Positions 27,550 to 36,491 of a stretch of DNA of 64,000 nucleotides are shown piece by piece (position 1 is the first letter of the stretch; each line of letters starts with the position of its first letter). This stretch comes from Desulfobacillus sp041396245 (GTDB taxonomy: Bacteria; Pseudomonadota; Gammaproteobacteria; Burkholderiales; Rhodocyclaceae). Position numbers and translations under genes: made by a program. Under the pieces are notes generated by a model, which had not been told where the DNA came from, made no database searches, and was given only the letters and a program-made list of their open reading frames with translations. The stretch lies in assembly GCA_041396245.1 (NCBI GenBank), contig JAWKYW010000001.1:310001-374000 (forward strand), written 5' to 3'.

Positions 27550-28248
27550 ATGAAGGTCGGACTGCGCGTCGCCGGAACCCGCCGAAGCCCGGGCTGTCAT
27601 ATCCGGCATGAGCGTCCGACAGACTGCCACGTGATCGCCCGCCACGCCAAGGCCGTTGCCTGGAGCCTCGCCGCCATCGCCATCCTGCTCGCCGGTGCAC
27701 TGCTGGTCTGCCCGGCGCGCGGCTGTCCCCTGCCCGAGTTCGATGCCGCCGGACTGACCCTGGCATACGGCCTGGCGTCGCCCTGGAGCAATGCCTTCTT
27801 CGCCACGATCACCTGGTTCGGTTCCGCCCTTGTCCTTCTTCCCCTGGCATTGCTGGCTTTCCGGAAAGCGGGATGGCGCAGGGACGGCGCCTATCTGCCT
27901 TTGGCCGTACTCGGTGCCGTTGTCCTGTCACAGGGCGCAAAGCTGCTCGCCGGGCGGCCGCGGCCCGATCTGTTCCCCACCCTGATTGCGATGCCCGCCG
28001 ATGCCAGCTATCCGAGCGCGCATACCCTGCAGGCGACGGCCTTCTTCCTTGCCTGGCTGCTGCAGCCCGGCGCCGTGCGCGGCACTCCGGCAATCGTCGT
28101 CGTGGCGTTGCTCGTGCTGCTCGTCGCCGCATCCCGCATTCATCTGCAGGTTCATTTCCCGAGCGACGTCGCGTTCGGCATGGCGGCCGGCGCCTGCTGG
28201 GCGCTGGCCGTGCGCAGTCTTCCCTTCTGGAAGGAGAACAGGCCATGA
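27550..28248 (+). CDS. PAP2-family membrane phosphatase
   Basis: Up to 232 residues from 27550; the first ~27 residues look non-native and a GTG at 27631 may be the real start. The PAP2 signature is complete: KLLAGRPRP, SYPSAHTLQ and SRIHLQVHFPSD. Five or six hydrophobic helices. It would dephosphorylate a lipid phosphate such as undecaprenyl pyrophosphate or phosphatidate. The following gene, dgkA, makes phosphatidate, so the pair may form a lipid cycle. Confidence 0.88.
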   Translation: MKVGLRVAGTRRSPGCHIRHERPTDCHVIARHAKAVAWSLAAIAILLAGALLVCPARGCPLPEFDAAGLTLAYGLASPWSNAFFATITWFGSALVLLPLALLAFRKAGWRRDGAYLPLAVLGAVVLSQGAKLLAGRPRPDLFPTLIAMPADASYPSAHTLQATAFFLAWLLQPGAVRGTPAIVVVALLVLLVAASRIHLQVHFPSDVAFGMAAGACWALAVRSLPFWKENRP

Positions 28249-28625
28249 GGCACAAGTTCCTCGGCATCGGCGAGCCGGGCTATCACCCGATCCGCAAGCT
28301 GCGCACCATCGTCTCCGGCCTGCGCTATGCCGTCCTCTACGACTGGTCGGTCGCCTACAAGCTGGTGCTCTCGGCGTTCGTCCTCGTCGGTGCCTTTGCC
28401 CTGCGCGCCTGGGTGGACTTCCTGCTCATCCTCGTCGCCACGGCCATCGTCGTCTTCGCCGAGATCGTCAACAGTGCCATCGAGGCCCTGTGCGACTTCG
28501 TCGAGGAGCGGCACAACGAGAAAATCAAGGTCATCAAGGACATGGCCGCCGCCGCCGTCGGCATCGCGATGTTCGCCTGGCTGACGGTGATCGTCGTCGA
28601 GCTGCTGCGTTATTTTCAGCGCTAG
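28245..28625 (+). CDS. dgkA: Diacylglycerol kinase
   Basis: 126 residues with three membrane helices. The catalytic region ATAIVVFAEIVNSAIEALCDFVEE ... KVIKDMAAAAVG matches DgkA (Glu and Asn-Ser-Ala-Ile-Glu, Lys-Asp-Met-Ala). It phosphorylates diacylglycerol. The ATG overlaps the PAP2 stop, so both are co-transcribed. Its 3' end overlaps the convergent NTF2-like gene by four bases. Confidence 0.94.
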   Translation: MRHKFLGIGEPGYHPIRKLRTIVSGLRYAVLYDWSVAYKLVLSAFVLVGAFALRAWVDFLLILVATAIVVFAEIVNSAIEALCDFVEERHNEKIKVIKDMAAAAVGIAMFAWLTVIVVELLRYFQR

Positions 28626-29047
28626 GCGGCGATCATTCGCCGCAGCCCGCGCATCAGCCAGCCGACGGCGGGCAGCTTCATGTAGAGCTCCTCGGCGGCG
28701 TCCCAGTAGTCGCGGTGGTCGTTGACCTTGCCTTCGGCGTCGAAGCGCAGGTGGCTGACACCGCGCATGACCTGGTCGCCGCCGCCGGCCAGGCGCCGGC
28801 TGCGGAAATGAAAGGTCCACACCAGTACGGCGCCGTTGTCGGCGACGATGCGCTCCTCGACACGGAAGCGCGGCGCGTCTACCTGACGGAACATGTGGGC
28901 GAAGATGCGCTGGATCGCCGCCAGGCCGCGCACTTCGTTGAAGGGATCCTTGAAGGTCGCATCCTCGGCGTAGAACGCGCCGAAGCGCTCGACGTCGGCG
29001 GTGCTCAGGCTCTCGTAGAAGGCGACCAGCGCGTCGAGGTTCGGCAT
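28622..29047 (-). CDS. NTF2/SnoaL-like fold protein
   Basis: 141 residues. It opens with FYESLSTADVERFGAFYAEDATFKDPFNEVRG, the cone-fold pattern of SnoaL and limonene-epoxide hydrolase relatives, and continues with VWTFHFR and DHRDYWDAAEELY. Last gene of the ten-gene leftward operon that starts at 36487. Small proteins of this fold accompany the FAD oxidoreductase/DUF1365/methylase genes in other proteobacteria. Confidence 0.85.
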   Translation of the reverse strand: MPNLDALVAFYESLSTADVERFGAFYAEDATFKDPFNEVRGLAAIQRIFAHMFRQVDAPRFRVEERIVADNGAVLVWTFHFRSRRLAGGGDQVMRGVSHLRFDAEGKVNDHRDYWDAAEELYMKLPAVGWLMRGLRRMIAA

Positions 29048-29048
29048 T

Positions 29049-29816
29049 TCAGTCTCCGGTGAGGCGACGGATCAGGGGGAAGTACAGCCGGTGCGGCAGC
29101 AGGCGCAGCAGCTTGAGCACGCGCGTGAAACGCTTGGGGAAATGGATCTCGAAGGCGTCCGTGGCGAAACCGCGCAGGATTTCGTCCGCCGCCTTCTGCG
29201 GGGTAATCAGCGCCGGCATGGCGAAGTCGTTCTGCGCGGTGAGCGGCGTGGCCACGAAGCCGGGGTTGATCACCCGCACGCCGATGCCGCGCGGGGCGAG
29301 GTCGAGCCAGAGCGTCTCGGCGAAGTTGATCAGCGCCGCCTTGGTCGGGCCGTACACCAGTGCCTTGGGCAGGCCGCGGTAGCCGGCGACGCTGGAAACG
29401 AAGGCGATCTGTCCGGCACCCTGCCGCATGAGCAGCGGCGTCAGCGCCGCGGCGAAGGAGAGGGCGCCGGTGAAATTCACCGCGATCATGTGCGCCGCCG
29501 CCCTGGGCGCATACTCCCAGGCCCGCATCGGCGTGTAGTCGCCCGCCAGATAGATCGCCACGTCGATGCCGCCCCAGTCGGCGGCCAGCCGGTCGCGTGC
29601 CTGGGCGATCGCGTCTGCATCGGTGGCGTCGCAGGGCAGCACCAGGGCTCCGGGCAGTTCGCCGGCGAGGGCCGCGACGCGCTCGGCGCGCCGCGCCGAG
29701 AGCGCCACCCGCGCACCGGCGGCGGCGAGCGCCCGCGCCAGCGCCTCGCCGATGCCGCTCGATGCGCCCATCAGCCAGACGCGCTGGCCCTGCCAGTCGG
29801 AGATCCTCGGGTTCAT
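29049..29816 (-). CDS. Short-chain dehydrogenase/reductase
   Basis: 255 residues from the ATG at 29816, overlapping the DUF3833 stop. NAD(P)-binding VWLMGASSGIGEALARAL, catalytic FVSSVAGYRG with YGPTK (Tyr-x-x-x-Lys), and INPGFVATPLT. The C-terminus is extended and basic, ending in a hydrophobic RLYFPLIRRL segment that may touch the membrane. Probably acts on a lipid-derived carbonyl within the operon's pathway; this is inference. Confidence 0.92.
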   Translation of the reverse strand: MNPRISDWQGQRVWLMGASSGIGEALARALAAAGARVALSARRAERVAALAGELPGALVLPCDATDADAIAQARDRLAADWGGIDVAIYLAGDYTPMRAWEYAPRAAAHMIAVNFTGALSFAAALTPLLMRQGAGQIAFVSSVAGYRGLPKALVYGPTKAALINFAETLWLDLAPRGIGVRVINPGFVATPLTAQNDFAMPALITPQKAADEILRGFATDAFEIHFPKRFTRVLKLLRLLPHRLYFPLIRRLTGD

Positions 29817-30334
29817 CGCTTGCGGAACGACAGCGTCACTTCGCCGAGGCGGAAGCCCCACTTCGACATCAGCGAACGGTTGAGCATCACCTTGTCGTCC
29901 ATGAGGAACATCCAGTCGTCGAAATCGACGTGCCAGGTCTTGCCGTCGACCGGCAGCGCCAGCACGTAGCGCCAGCGCAGGGCGTTGCCGGCGGCCTCGC
30001 CGACGGCGGTGCCGACGACGTCGTCGGCGCGGCCGGAATAGCGCCCTTCGCCTTCCTTGACGAGGGTCCACACGCGCTGCGAAGTCGTGCCGTCGGACCA
30101 TGTGAAGCGCTCGTCGAGCGTGCCGGTATTGCCCTCCCAGCGTGCCTCGATAACGACGTGGAAGCGCTTCACCACCTCGCCCGAACGGTCCTGGAACATG
30201 CCCCAGCCGTCGAGCGTGCCGTTGAAGTATTCGGCGAGGTCGAGCTTCGGCTGTTCGGCGCGGTATTTGTCGACCGGAATGCCGGCGCATCCGGTGAGGC
30301 CGAGGGCAAAGGCAAGGGCATACAGGGTTTTCAT
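29813..30334 (-). CDS. DUF3833 lipoprotein
   Basis: 173 residues. Signal peptide MKTLYALAFALGLTGCAG with lipobox. Family features: LDLAEYFNGTLDGWGMFQDRSGEVVKRF, FTWSDGTTSQRVW, WRYVLALPVDGKTWHVDFDDWMFLMDD. A predicted periplasmic, membrane-anchored lipocalin-like barrel. It overlaps both neighbours by four bases. Confidence 0.9.
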   Translation of the reverse strand: MKTLYALAFALGLTGCAGIPVDKYRAEQPKLDLAEYFNGTLDGWGMFQDRSGEVVKRFHVVIEARWEGNTGTLDERFTWSDGTTSQRVWTLVKEGEGRYSGRADDVVGTAVGEAAGNALRWRYVLALPVDGKTWHVDFDDWMFLMDDKVMLNRSLMSKWGFRLGEVTLSFRKR

Positions 30335-31593
30335 GGCGATTCCTCCAGGGTGTGGCGCCAGCGCCAGGCGAGCGCGGCGGAAATCAGTTTGAAGCCGACC
30401 GGCAGCAGGCAATACACGGCGGCGAGCGCGGCGGTGCCGCCTGCGCCATCGGCTCCGACGGCTGTGCCGGGGCTGTAGCCGAGCCAGGCCAGCAGCGGCA
30501 GGCTGATGCCGGCGGCCAGCGCGAGATTCAGCTTGGTGGCCAGTCCCCACCAGCCGAAGTAGCCGCCGGCGCGCACGCTGGCGTGCTCACGCTCTGCCAG
30601 ATCGGCCAGCAGCGCCGGCGGGAAGGCGAGGTCGGCGCCGAGGGCGAGGCCCGACAGCAGGCAGATGGCGGCGAAGGCGACGACATCGCCGGCGCCCAGC
30701 CCATAGGCCCAGACGAAGGCGAGCGAGGACAGTGCCATGCCGGCGATCCAGGCGCGCACGCGGCCGAAACGGCGCGCCAGCCTGACCCAGCCGGCGAGGC
30801 CGGCGGCGCCGGCAATGAAGTAAAGGGCGAGGAAGGCGCCGCCCCAGGCTTCCGCCTGCAGCACGTCGGCGACGAAGAACAGCACCAGCGTCGCCGGCAG
30901 GGCGGCGGCGATGCCGCTGGCGAGATACACGATGAGCAGGCGGCGAAAGGCGGCGTCGCCGAGGGCGGCGAGCGGCGGCGCGGCGGCCCGCGCCCCGGCA
31001 TCGATTCGCGGCGGGCGCGGTGCGCCGAGCAAAGTCAGTCCCGCCAGCACGGCGAGGGTGGCGACGAAGACCCAGGCCAGTCGCGACAGCCCGGTCGCCG
31101 CATCGGCGGCGAGCAGGCCGGGCATCACCGCCGCGGCGACCACGCCGAGCAGGCCGAAGCCTTCGCGGCTGGCGGTGAGCAGGGTCCGTTCGCGGGGATC
31201 GCGACCCAGTTCCGCGCCCCAGGCCTGCAAGGCGATGGTGGCCAGGCTGTAGCCGAAGTAGGTGAGGGCCAGCGCGCCGGCGAGCCAGGGCAGCGTGCGT
31301 GCCGCCGGCGGATGCATCAGCGCCAGCATGCCCAGCGCGAGGCAGGGCAGCGCCAGCAGGATCATGCCGCGCCGCGCGCGGCGGCGGTCGCCCCACCAGC
31401 CGATGAGCGGGTCGAGGCCGGCGTCGAGCAGGCGCGCGAACAGCAGGATGGCGCCGAGCAGGGCCAGGTCCAGCCCCACTGTCTCGGCGTAGAAGCGCGG
31501 CACGTGGACATACACCGGCAACGCCGCCATCGCCAGCGGCAGGCCGAGCGCGCCGTAGGCGAGCCAGTGGCGGGGGGCGAGCACGGGCGTCAT
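30331..31593 (-). CDS. MFS transporter, sugar:cation symporter-like
   Basis: 420 residues with about twelve membrane helices. The first loop LLFARLLDAGLDPLIGWWGDRRRARRG matches the GPH symporter subgroup of the MFS. The substrate is unknown; in this operon it may move a lipid precursor or product. Motif copy at 31031-31054 on the opposite strand. Confidence 0.88.
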   Translation of the reverse strand: MTPVLAPRHWLAYGALGLPLAMAALPVYVHVPRFYAETVGLDLALLGAILLFARLLDAGLDPLIGWWGDRRRARRGMILLALPCLALGMLALMHPPAARTLPWLAGALALTYFGYSLATIALQAWGAELGRDPRERTLLTASREGFGLLGVVAAAVMPGLLAADAATGLSRLAWVFVATLAVLAGLTLLGAPRPPRIDAGARAAAPPLAALGDAAFRRLLIVYLASGIAAALPATLVLFFVADVLQAEAWGGAFLALYFIAGAAGLAGWVRLARRFGRVRAWIAGMALSSLAFVWAYGLGAGDVVAFAAICLLSGLALGADLAFPPALLADLAEREHASVRAGGYFGWWGLATKLNLALAAGISLPLLAWLGYSPGTAVGADGAGGTAALAAVYCLLPVGFKLISAALAWRWRHTLEESP

Positions 31594-32102
31594 CCGGGCG
31601 GCGCCTGGAGCAGGGCGCCGCGCAGCCGCGGCGCGCGCGTGCGCGGATCGAGCCAGATGGCGAAGAAGTGGCGGGCGAATTCCTCATCGGCGATGTCGCC
31701 GAGCCGTTTCTCGCGAAAGTAGAAGCGCGCGCCGCCGCCGGGCAGGTGGATGCCGGTGATCGTGTCGCCGGGGGCGACATCCGGGAAGAGGGCGCGCATT
31801 GCCGCCGTCCAGCGGGCGAGGTCGGCTTCGCCGGCGCCGAGGCGGCGCATTTCCTCCTCGCTGGACCGCACGATGCGCTCGGCCGGGATCGCGCGCCGGT
31901 ATTCCAGCACCAGCGCCAGCGGCGGCGCCGGCGCGCCGGCCGACTCGCCCGAGACCCACAGCGTGGCGCGGTAGAGGTCGAGGCCGAACCAGCTCATGTC
32001 GCCGCTGCCCCAGCGGCGCCAGTCGCCCTCAGCGCGCGCCGCCTCCGGCAGTGCCTGCGCCGGCGCGGCGAGCAGCATCAGCAGGAGCAGCCAGGGCCTC
32101 AT
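31590..32102 (-). CDS. Chalcone isomerase-like periplasmic protein
   Basis: 170 residues from the ATG at 32102. Signal peptide MRPWLLLLMLLAAPAQALP. The mature part has LDLYRATLWVSG, LVLEYRRAIPAERIVRSSEEEMRRLG and GDTITGIHLPGGGARFYF, as in the bacterial chalcone isomerase-like (heme- or fatty-acid-binding fold) family. Often a member of the same light-linked operon in other proteobacteria. Four-base overlaps on both sides. Confidence 0.88.
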   Translation of the reverse strand: MRPWLLLLMLLAAPAQALPEAARAEGDWRRWGSGDMSWFGLDLYRATLWVSGESAGAPAPPLALVLEYRRAIPAERIVRSSEEEMRRLGAGEADLARWTAAMRALFPDVAPGDTITGIHLPGGGARFYFREKRLGDIADEEFARHFFAIWLDPRTRAPRLRGALLQAPPG

Positions 32103-33307
32103 CGCGCGTGGGCCAGCTCGAACTGCACGACGTCGGTGGAGCCGGCGGCGAAGCCGGCCTCGCAATACGCGAGGTAGAAGCGCCAGAGGCGGCGGAAGCG
32201 CTCGTCGAAGCCGAGGCGGGCGATCTCCGGCCAGGCCGCCTCGAAGTTGCGCGCCCACTCGGCCAGGGTGCGCGCATAGTCGCGGCCGAAGGCGAAGGCC
32301 TCGCGCACCTCCAGTCCGGCCCGTTGCGCCTGCTGGCGGAAGGCGGCGACGGAAGGCAGCACGCCGCCCGGGAAGACCATCTGCTGGATGAAGTCGGTGC
32401 CCTTGCGGTAGCGCGCGAACAGGTCGTCGCGGATGGTGATGCTCTGCACCACGGCGCGGCCCTCCGGCGCCAGGTTGCGCGCCACGGTCCTGAACCAGGC
32501 CGGCCACCAGCGCTCGCCGACGGCCTCGAACATCTCCACCGAGACGATGTGGTCGTAGCGGCCGTCGAGGTCGCGGTAGTCCGTCAGCGAGAAGCGGGCG
32601 CGGTCCGCCAGGCCGGCGCGCGCGATGCGCGTCCGGGCGTAGTCGAGCTGCGCCGGCGAGAGGGTGATGCCGTGCATCGCCAGCCCGTCGCGCGCGGCCA
32701 GCTCGGCGAAGCCGCCCCAGCCGCAGCCGATCTCGAGCACGCGTTCGCCCGGCATGGCACCGAGCCGGTCGAGGATGCGGCGGTTTTTTGCCGCCTGCGC
32801 CGCCTGCAGCGGCCGCTCCGCCTGACCCTCGTACAGCGCCGACGAGTAGCTCATCGTCGGATCGAGCCAGAGGCGATAGAAGTCGTTGCCGAGGTCGTAG
32901 TGGGCGAGGATGTTGCGCCTCGAGCCGGCGCGCGTGTTGGCATTGAAGAAGTGGCGCAGTCGCGCACCGATGAGCGACCAGGCGCTGCCGTAGAGGGCAT
33001 GCGCAAGTGTGTCGCGGTTCTCCGCCAACAGGGTGAGCAGGGCGGCCGGGTCGGGGGAATCCCACAATCCGTCGATCCAGGTCTCGGCCAGGCCGATGTC
33101 GCCGCGCGCCAGCACGGCGTCGAACACCGCCCAGTCGCGGACTGCCATCGCGGCCTGGCGTGGCCCAGCACCGAAGCGCTGCCGCAGCCCGCCCGGCAAA
33201 GTCAGCTCCAGCGACCCGCCGCGCAGTCCTTCGAGCAGGCGCAGCACAGACCGGGCGCGGCGCGGCAGCGCGGTTTTCGGCAGGTCGAGCGTCAGGGTTT
33301 CGTTCAT
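32099..33307 (-). CDS. Cyclopropane-fatty-acid synthase-like SAM methyltransferase
   Basis: 402 residues from the ATG at 33307. SAM site VLEIGCGWGGFAELAA, preceded by NILAHYDLGNDFYRLWLD and followed by GITLSPAQLDYAR and IVSVEMFEAVGERWW, the core of the Cfa/Ufa family. These enzymes methylate unsaturated acyl chains of phospholipids. Next to a FAD oxidoreductase and DUF1365, the product may be a branched or furan fatty acid and not a cyclopropane; this is inference from related clusters. Motif copy at 33198-33221. Confidence 0.93.
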   Translation of the reverse strand: MNETLTLDLPKTALPRRARSVLRLLEGLRGGSLELTLPGGLRQRFGAGPRQAAMAVRDWAVFDAVLARGDIGLAETWIDGLWDSPDPAALLTLLAENRDTLAHALYGSAWSLIGARLRHFFNANTRAGSRRNILAHYDLGNDFYRLWLDPTMSYSSALYEGQAERPLQAAQAAKNRRILDRLGAMPGERVLEIGCGWGGFAELAARDGLAMHGITLSPAQLDYARTRIARAGLADRARFSLTDYRDLDGRYDHIVSVEMFEAVGERWWPAWFRTVARNLAPEGRAVVQSITIRDDLFARYRKGTDFIQQMVFPGGVLPSVAAFRQQAQRAGLEVREAFAFGRDYARTLAEWARNFEAAWPEIARLGFDERFRRLWRFYLAYCEAGFAAGSTDVVQFELAHAR

Positions 33308-34068
33308 CGCGTCGTCTCCTCGAGCGGGGGTTCGGGTTTGCGGAAGAAGGGCACGCGCTTCAGCCAAAGCCGCAGCGCCTGCCAGTGGATGCGCGCCATC
33401 ACGCCGAGCGTCATCCACGGATAGCCGAAGAAGGCGCGCGCCAGGCGCGCCGCCGTGAGCGGCACGGCGCGGCCGGAAATCGCGGTGTGCAGCAGGTCGC
33501 CCTCGGCGTCGGCGTGGTCGATCCGCGCCAGCCGGCGCGGATCGCCGGGCCGGGCATGGAAGCGGAAGCGGTAGTGGCCCCGCACCGCCATGAAGGGCGA
33601 GACATGGAACACCTTGCGCGCCTCGAGCGCCTCGCCGTCGCGGATCGGACGCCCGTCCGCATGCGCGACCAGGTAGTTGTGGCGCTCGCCGAAGGTGTTG
33701 TTCACCTCGGCCAGCACGGCAGCGAGCCGGCCGTCGCGGTCGTGGCAATACCAGAAGCTGACCGGGTTGAAGACATAGCCGAGCATGCGCGGGAAACACT
33801 GCAGCCAGACCTCGCCGTCGGCGGCGATGCCCTCGCGCGCCAGCAGGGCGCGGATCCACGGCAGCGGATGCGAGCCGTCGCGCGCGCCGTGGTCCTCGAA
33901 ACGGAAGGAGAACAGGTTGCGGCGGTTTACCGAGAAGCAGGGCGCGGCCGCCTCGTCGAGGCGGTGCAGCGGCAGCAGCAGGGCGAACACCGGATAGGTG
34001 AAGCGGTGCTGCGCCGGCCGCAGCCGGCGGTGCATCACCGTGCCGAACAGGATCTGCGCCGAGCTCAT
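33304..34068 (-). CDS. DUF1365 family protein
   Basis: 254 residues. Family features: GTVMHRRLRPAQHRFTYPVF, WLQCFPRMLGYVFNPVSFWYCHD, LAEVNNTFGERHNYLV, KVFHVSPFM. Almost always found between the FAD oxidoreductase and the Cfa-like methylase, as here, with ATGA overlaps on both sides. Activity unproven; a role in modifying membrane acyl chains is inferred from its partners. Confidence 0.92.
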   Translation of the reverse strand: MSSAQILFGTVMHRRLRPAQHRFTYPVFALLLPLHRLDEAAAPCFSVNRRNLFSFRFEDHGARDGSHPLPWIRALLAREGIAADGEVWLQCFPRMLGYVFNPVSFWYCHDRDGRLAAVLAEVNNTFGERHNYLVAHADGRPIRDGEALEARKVFHVSPFMAVRGHYRFRFHARPGDPRRLARIDHADAEGDLLHTAISGRAVPLTAARLARAFFGYPWMTLGVMARIHWQALRLWLKRVPFFRKPEPPLEETTR

Positions 34069-35363
34069 GCCGCCTTCCCCAGCTTGTCGTACCAGGGCGC
34101 GCGGCAGCCGAAGGCGCCGGCGACGGCGAGGCCTGAGCGCAGCCCGTCCTCGTGGAAGCCGTAGCCGCTCCAGGCACCGCAGAACCAGACGCGGTCGCGT
34201 CCGGAGAGCGCCGGCAGCTCGCGCTGGGCGGCGATGGCCGGGCCGTCGAAGATCGGATGGGCATAGGTGAACGAGGCGATCGTCTTCTCCTGCGCCGGCG
34301 CGCGCTGCGGGTTGAGGGTCACCACCACCGGCTGCCTGAAGGGCAGCGGCTGCAGGCGGTTGATGAGATACGAGACCGACACCGGGTTGCGCTCGGGCCC
34401 GTCGCGGCGCGACAGGTAGTTCCAGGCCGACCAGAGGCCGCGCTCGCGCGGCAGCAGCGCGGCATCGGTGTGCAGCACGGCATGGTTGGGTTCGTAGCGG
34501 ATGGCCGCGAGCGCGCGCCGCTCGGCCGGGCTGGCATCCTCGTCGAGGATCGCCAGCGCCTGGTCGCTGTGGCAGGCCAGCACGACGTGGTCGAACTCCT
34601 CCACCTCGCGGTCGTGGGCGACGAGGATGCCGCGCGGCGTGCGGAAGACGCGCCGCACCGGCGAAGACAGGCGGATGTCCTCGATGCCGGCGGCGAGTTT
34701 GTTTACGTACTCGCGCCCGCCGCCCTTGACGGTGCGCCAGGCCGGACGGTCGAAGACCTGCAGCAAACCGTGGTTGTGGCAAAAACGCACGAAGGTGGCG
34801 AGCGGGTAGTCGAGCATCTGCCCGGCCGGGCACGACCAGATCGCCGCCGCCATCGGCAGCAGGTACCAGTCGGAGAAGGCGCGCGAATAGTTTCCCGCGG
34901 CGAGGAAGGCACGCAACGTCATGCCGTCGTCGGCATGGCGCTGCAGCCAGTCGACGCTCTCGCGGTTGAAGCGCAGGATGTCGGCCAGCATGCGCCAGAA
35001 CTCCGGCCGCACCAGGTTGCGCTTCTGGCCGAACACCGTGGCGAGGCTGGAGCCGGCCCATTCCAGCGCCGGCGATTCGAGGCTGACGGCGAAGGACATC
35101 TCGCTCTCGACGCTGTCCACCCCGAGGTGGTCGAAGAGGGCGGTGAGGTTGGGGTAGGTCTTGTGGTTGAAGACGAGGAAGCCGGTGTCGACCGGATGCG
35201 TCACGCCGTCGAGCGTGACGTCGACGGTGTTCGTGTGTCCGCCCAGGCGCGGCGCCGCCTCGTAGAGCGTGACGGCGTGGCGCTGCGCCAGCAGCCAGGC
35301 GGCGGAAAGCCCGGAGATGCCCGAGCCGACGACGGCGATGCGCTTTCTGTTGGCGTTCATCAT
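34065..35363 (-). CDS. FAD-dependent amine oxidase-like oxidoreductase
   Basis: 432 residues from the ATG at 35363, overlapping the folE2 stop. Dinucleotide fold IAVVGSGISGLSAAWLLAQ, then LYEAAPRLGGHTNTVDV, and a C-terminal FAD motif around CGAWSGYGFHEDGLRSGLAVA. Homologues in this cluster have been proposed or shown, as I recall, to desaturate a methylated acyl chain in furan fatty acid synthesis (UfaD). I infer a similar role. Confidence 0.93.
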   Translation of the reverse strand: MMNANRKRIAVVGSGISGLSAAWLLAQRHAVTLYEAAPRLGGHTNTVDVTLDGVTHPVDTGFLVFNHKTYPNLTALFDHLGVDSVESEMSFAVSLESPALEWAGSSLATVFGQKRNLVRPEFWRMLADILRFNRESVDWLQRHADDGMTLRAFLAAGNYSRAFSDWYLLPMAAAIWSCPAGQMLDYPLATFVRFCHNHGLLQVFDRPAWRTVKGGGREYVNKLAAGIEDIRLSSPVRRVFRTPRGILVAHDREVEEFDHVVLACHSDQALAILDEDASPAERRALAAIRYEPNHAVLHTDAALLPRERGLWSAWNYLSRRDGPERNPVSVSYLINRLQPLPFRQPVVVTLNPQRAPAQEKTIASFTYAHPIFDGPAIAAQRELPALSGRDRVWFCGAWSGYGFHEDGLRSGLAVAGAFGCRAPWYDKLGKAA

Positions 35364-36169
35364 GCGTTCTCCCCGTTGCTGCCGCTGATCTCGGCGTAGG
35401 CCGAGTGGTTGTGGATGGACTCGAAGTTCTCCGACTTGACGGTCCACTCGGCGATGCGCGGCTCGCGCTTCAGGCGCAGGGCGATGTCGCGCACCAGATC
35501 CTCGACGAACTTCGGGTTGTCGTAGGCGCGCTCGGTGACCCACTTCTCGTCCGGCCGCTTGAGCAGGCCGAACACCTCGCAGGAGGCCTCCTCCTCGGCC
35601 AGGCGCACCAGCGCGTCGGGCGTCATCGGCTCGCGCAGGCGCACGGCGAGGGTGATGTGCGAGCGCTGGTTGTGGGCGCCGTAGTCGGAGATCTTCTTCG
35701 AGCAGGGGCAGAGGCTGGTCACCGGCGCTACGATTTCCATATGCAGCTCGGCGGGCAGGCCGGCGTGCTTCTCGGCGCGCAGGCGCACGTCGTAATCGAG
35801 CAGGCTTTCCACGCCGGAGATCGGCGCCTCCTTGGAGATGAAATAGGGGAAGGCCAGTTCGATCGTGCCGCTGCTTGCATCCAGCCGGCGCAGCATTTCG
35901 TCGAGCATGCGCAGCAGCCGCTCGGGCGTGAGCGCCGGGCGCTTCTTTTCCAGCAGCTCGATGAAGCGCGACATGTGGGTGCCCTTCACCTCGGGCGACA
36001 GGCCGACGGCCATGCTGACCTCGGCCACGGTGTGCTGCACCTGGCCCTGGCCGTCGAAGAGGGCGAGGGGATAGCGAAGTCCCTTCACCCCGACCCTGTT
36101 TATGGCCTGCTGGCGATGGTCGGCGCTGGCCTGGATGTCGGGCAGGAAGAATCTTTCGGGTGCATTCAT
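35360..36169 (-). CDS. folE2: GTP cyclohydrolase I, FolE2 type
   Basis: 269 residues from the ATG at 36169, which has GGAGA about eight bases upstream; the in-frame start at 36202 lacks this. Type IB signatures: INRVGVKGLRYP, VSMAVGLSPEVKGTHMSRF, SLCPCSKKISDYGAHNQRSHI with the metal-binding Cys. It converts GTP to dihydroneopterin triphosphate, the first step to folate and other pterins, and unlike FolE does not need zinc. Second gene of the light-linked operon, which is unusual for a folate gene. Confidence 0.95.
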   Translation of the reverse strand: MNAPERFFLPDIQASADHRQQAINRVGVKGLRYPLALFDGQGQVQHTVAEVSMAVGLSPEVKGTHMSRFIELLEKKRPALTPERLLRMLDEMLRRLDASSGTIELAFPYFISKEAPISGVESLLDYDVRLRAEKHAGLPAELHMEIVAPVTSLCPCSKKISDYGAHNQRSHITLAVRLREPMTPDALVRLAEEEASCEVFGLLKRPDEKWVTERAYDNPKFVEDLVRDIALRLKREPRIAEWTVKSENFESIHNHSAYAEISGSNGENA

Positions 36170-36205
36170 GTCGTGTCTCCGTTGCGGATTGGGGTCATTC
36201 ATCGA

Positions 36206-36487
36206 TCAGATCAGCAGGCTTCCAGCAACAGCGGCTGGGCGGTCCTGCGGCGGCAGGCAGTCGGGCAGGGAATGCGGCAGACCCGGATTGTGGTAAAGCA
36301 GCAGCAGACGAACATCATCGCTGTCCTGGACAACATGGCAGACGCTCGAATCGCTCGAAACCGCTCCGGCAGGCATCGCGGCTTGGTTCGCGACACCGGC
36401 TGCAGCCAGGGTCTTGTCGTCCGCGGCCAGGGCCAGCACAGAGACGGAGAGGGTAACCGCAAGAATCGTGATATCGAAGGGTTTCAT
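36206..36487 (-). CDS. Small exported protein of unknown function, first gene of the operon
   Basis: 93 residues from the ATG at 36487. A typical signal peptide (MKPFDITILAVTLSVSVLALA) is followed by ~70 residues with two Cys and Pro-rich stretches (LLLLYHNPGLPHSLPDC). No family recognised. It ends 36 bases before folE2 and starts just after an excellent promoter, so it is probably expressed, but homologues would be needed to be sure. Confidence 0.55.
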   Translation of the reverse strand: MKPFDITILAVTLSVSVLALAADDKTLAAAGVANQAAMPAGAVSSDSSVCHVVQDSDDVRLLLLYHNPGLPHSLPDCLPPQDRPAAVAGSLLI

Positions 36488-36491
36488 GTTT

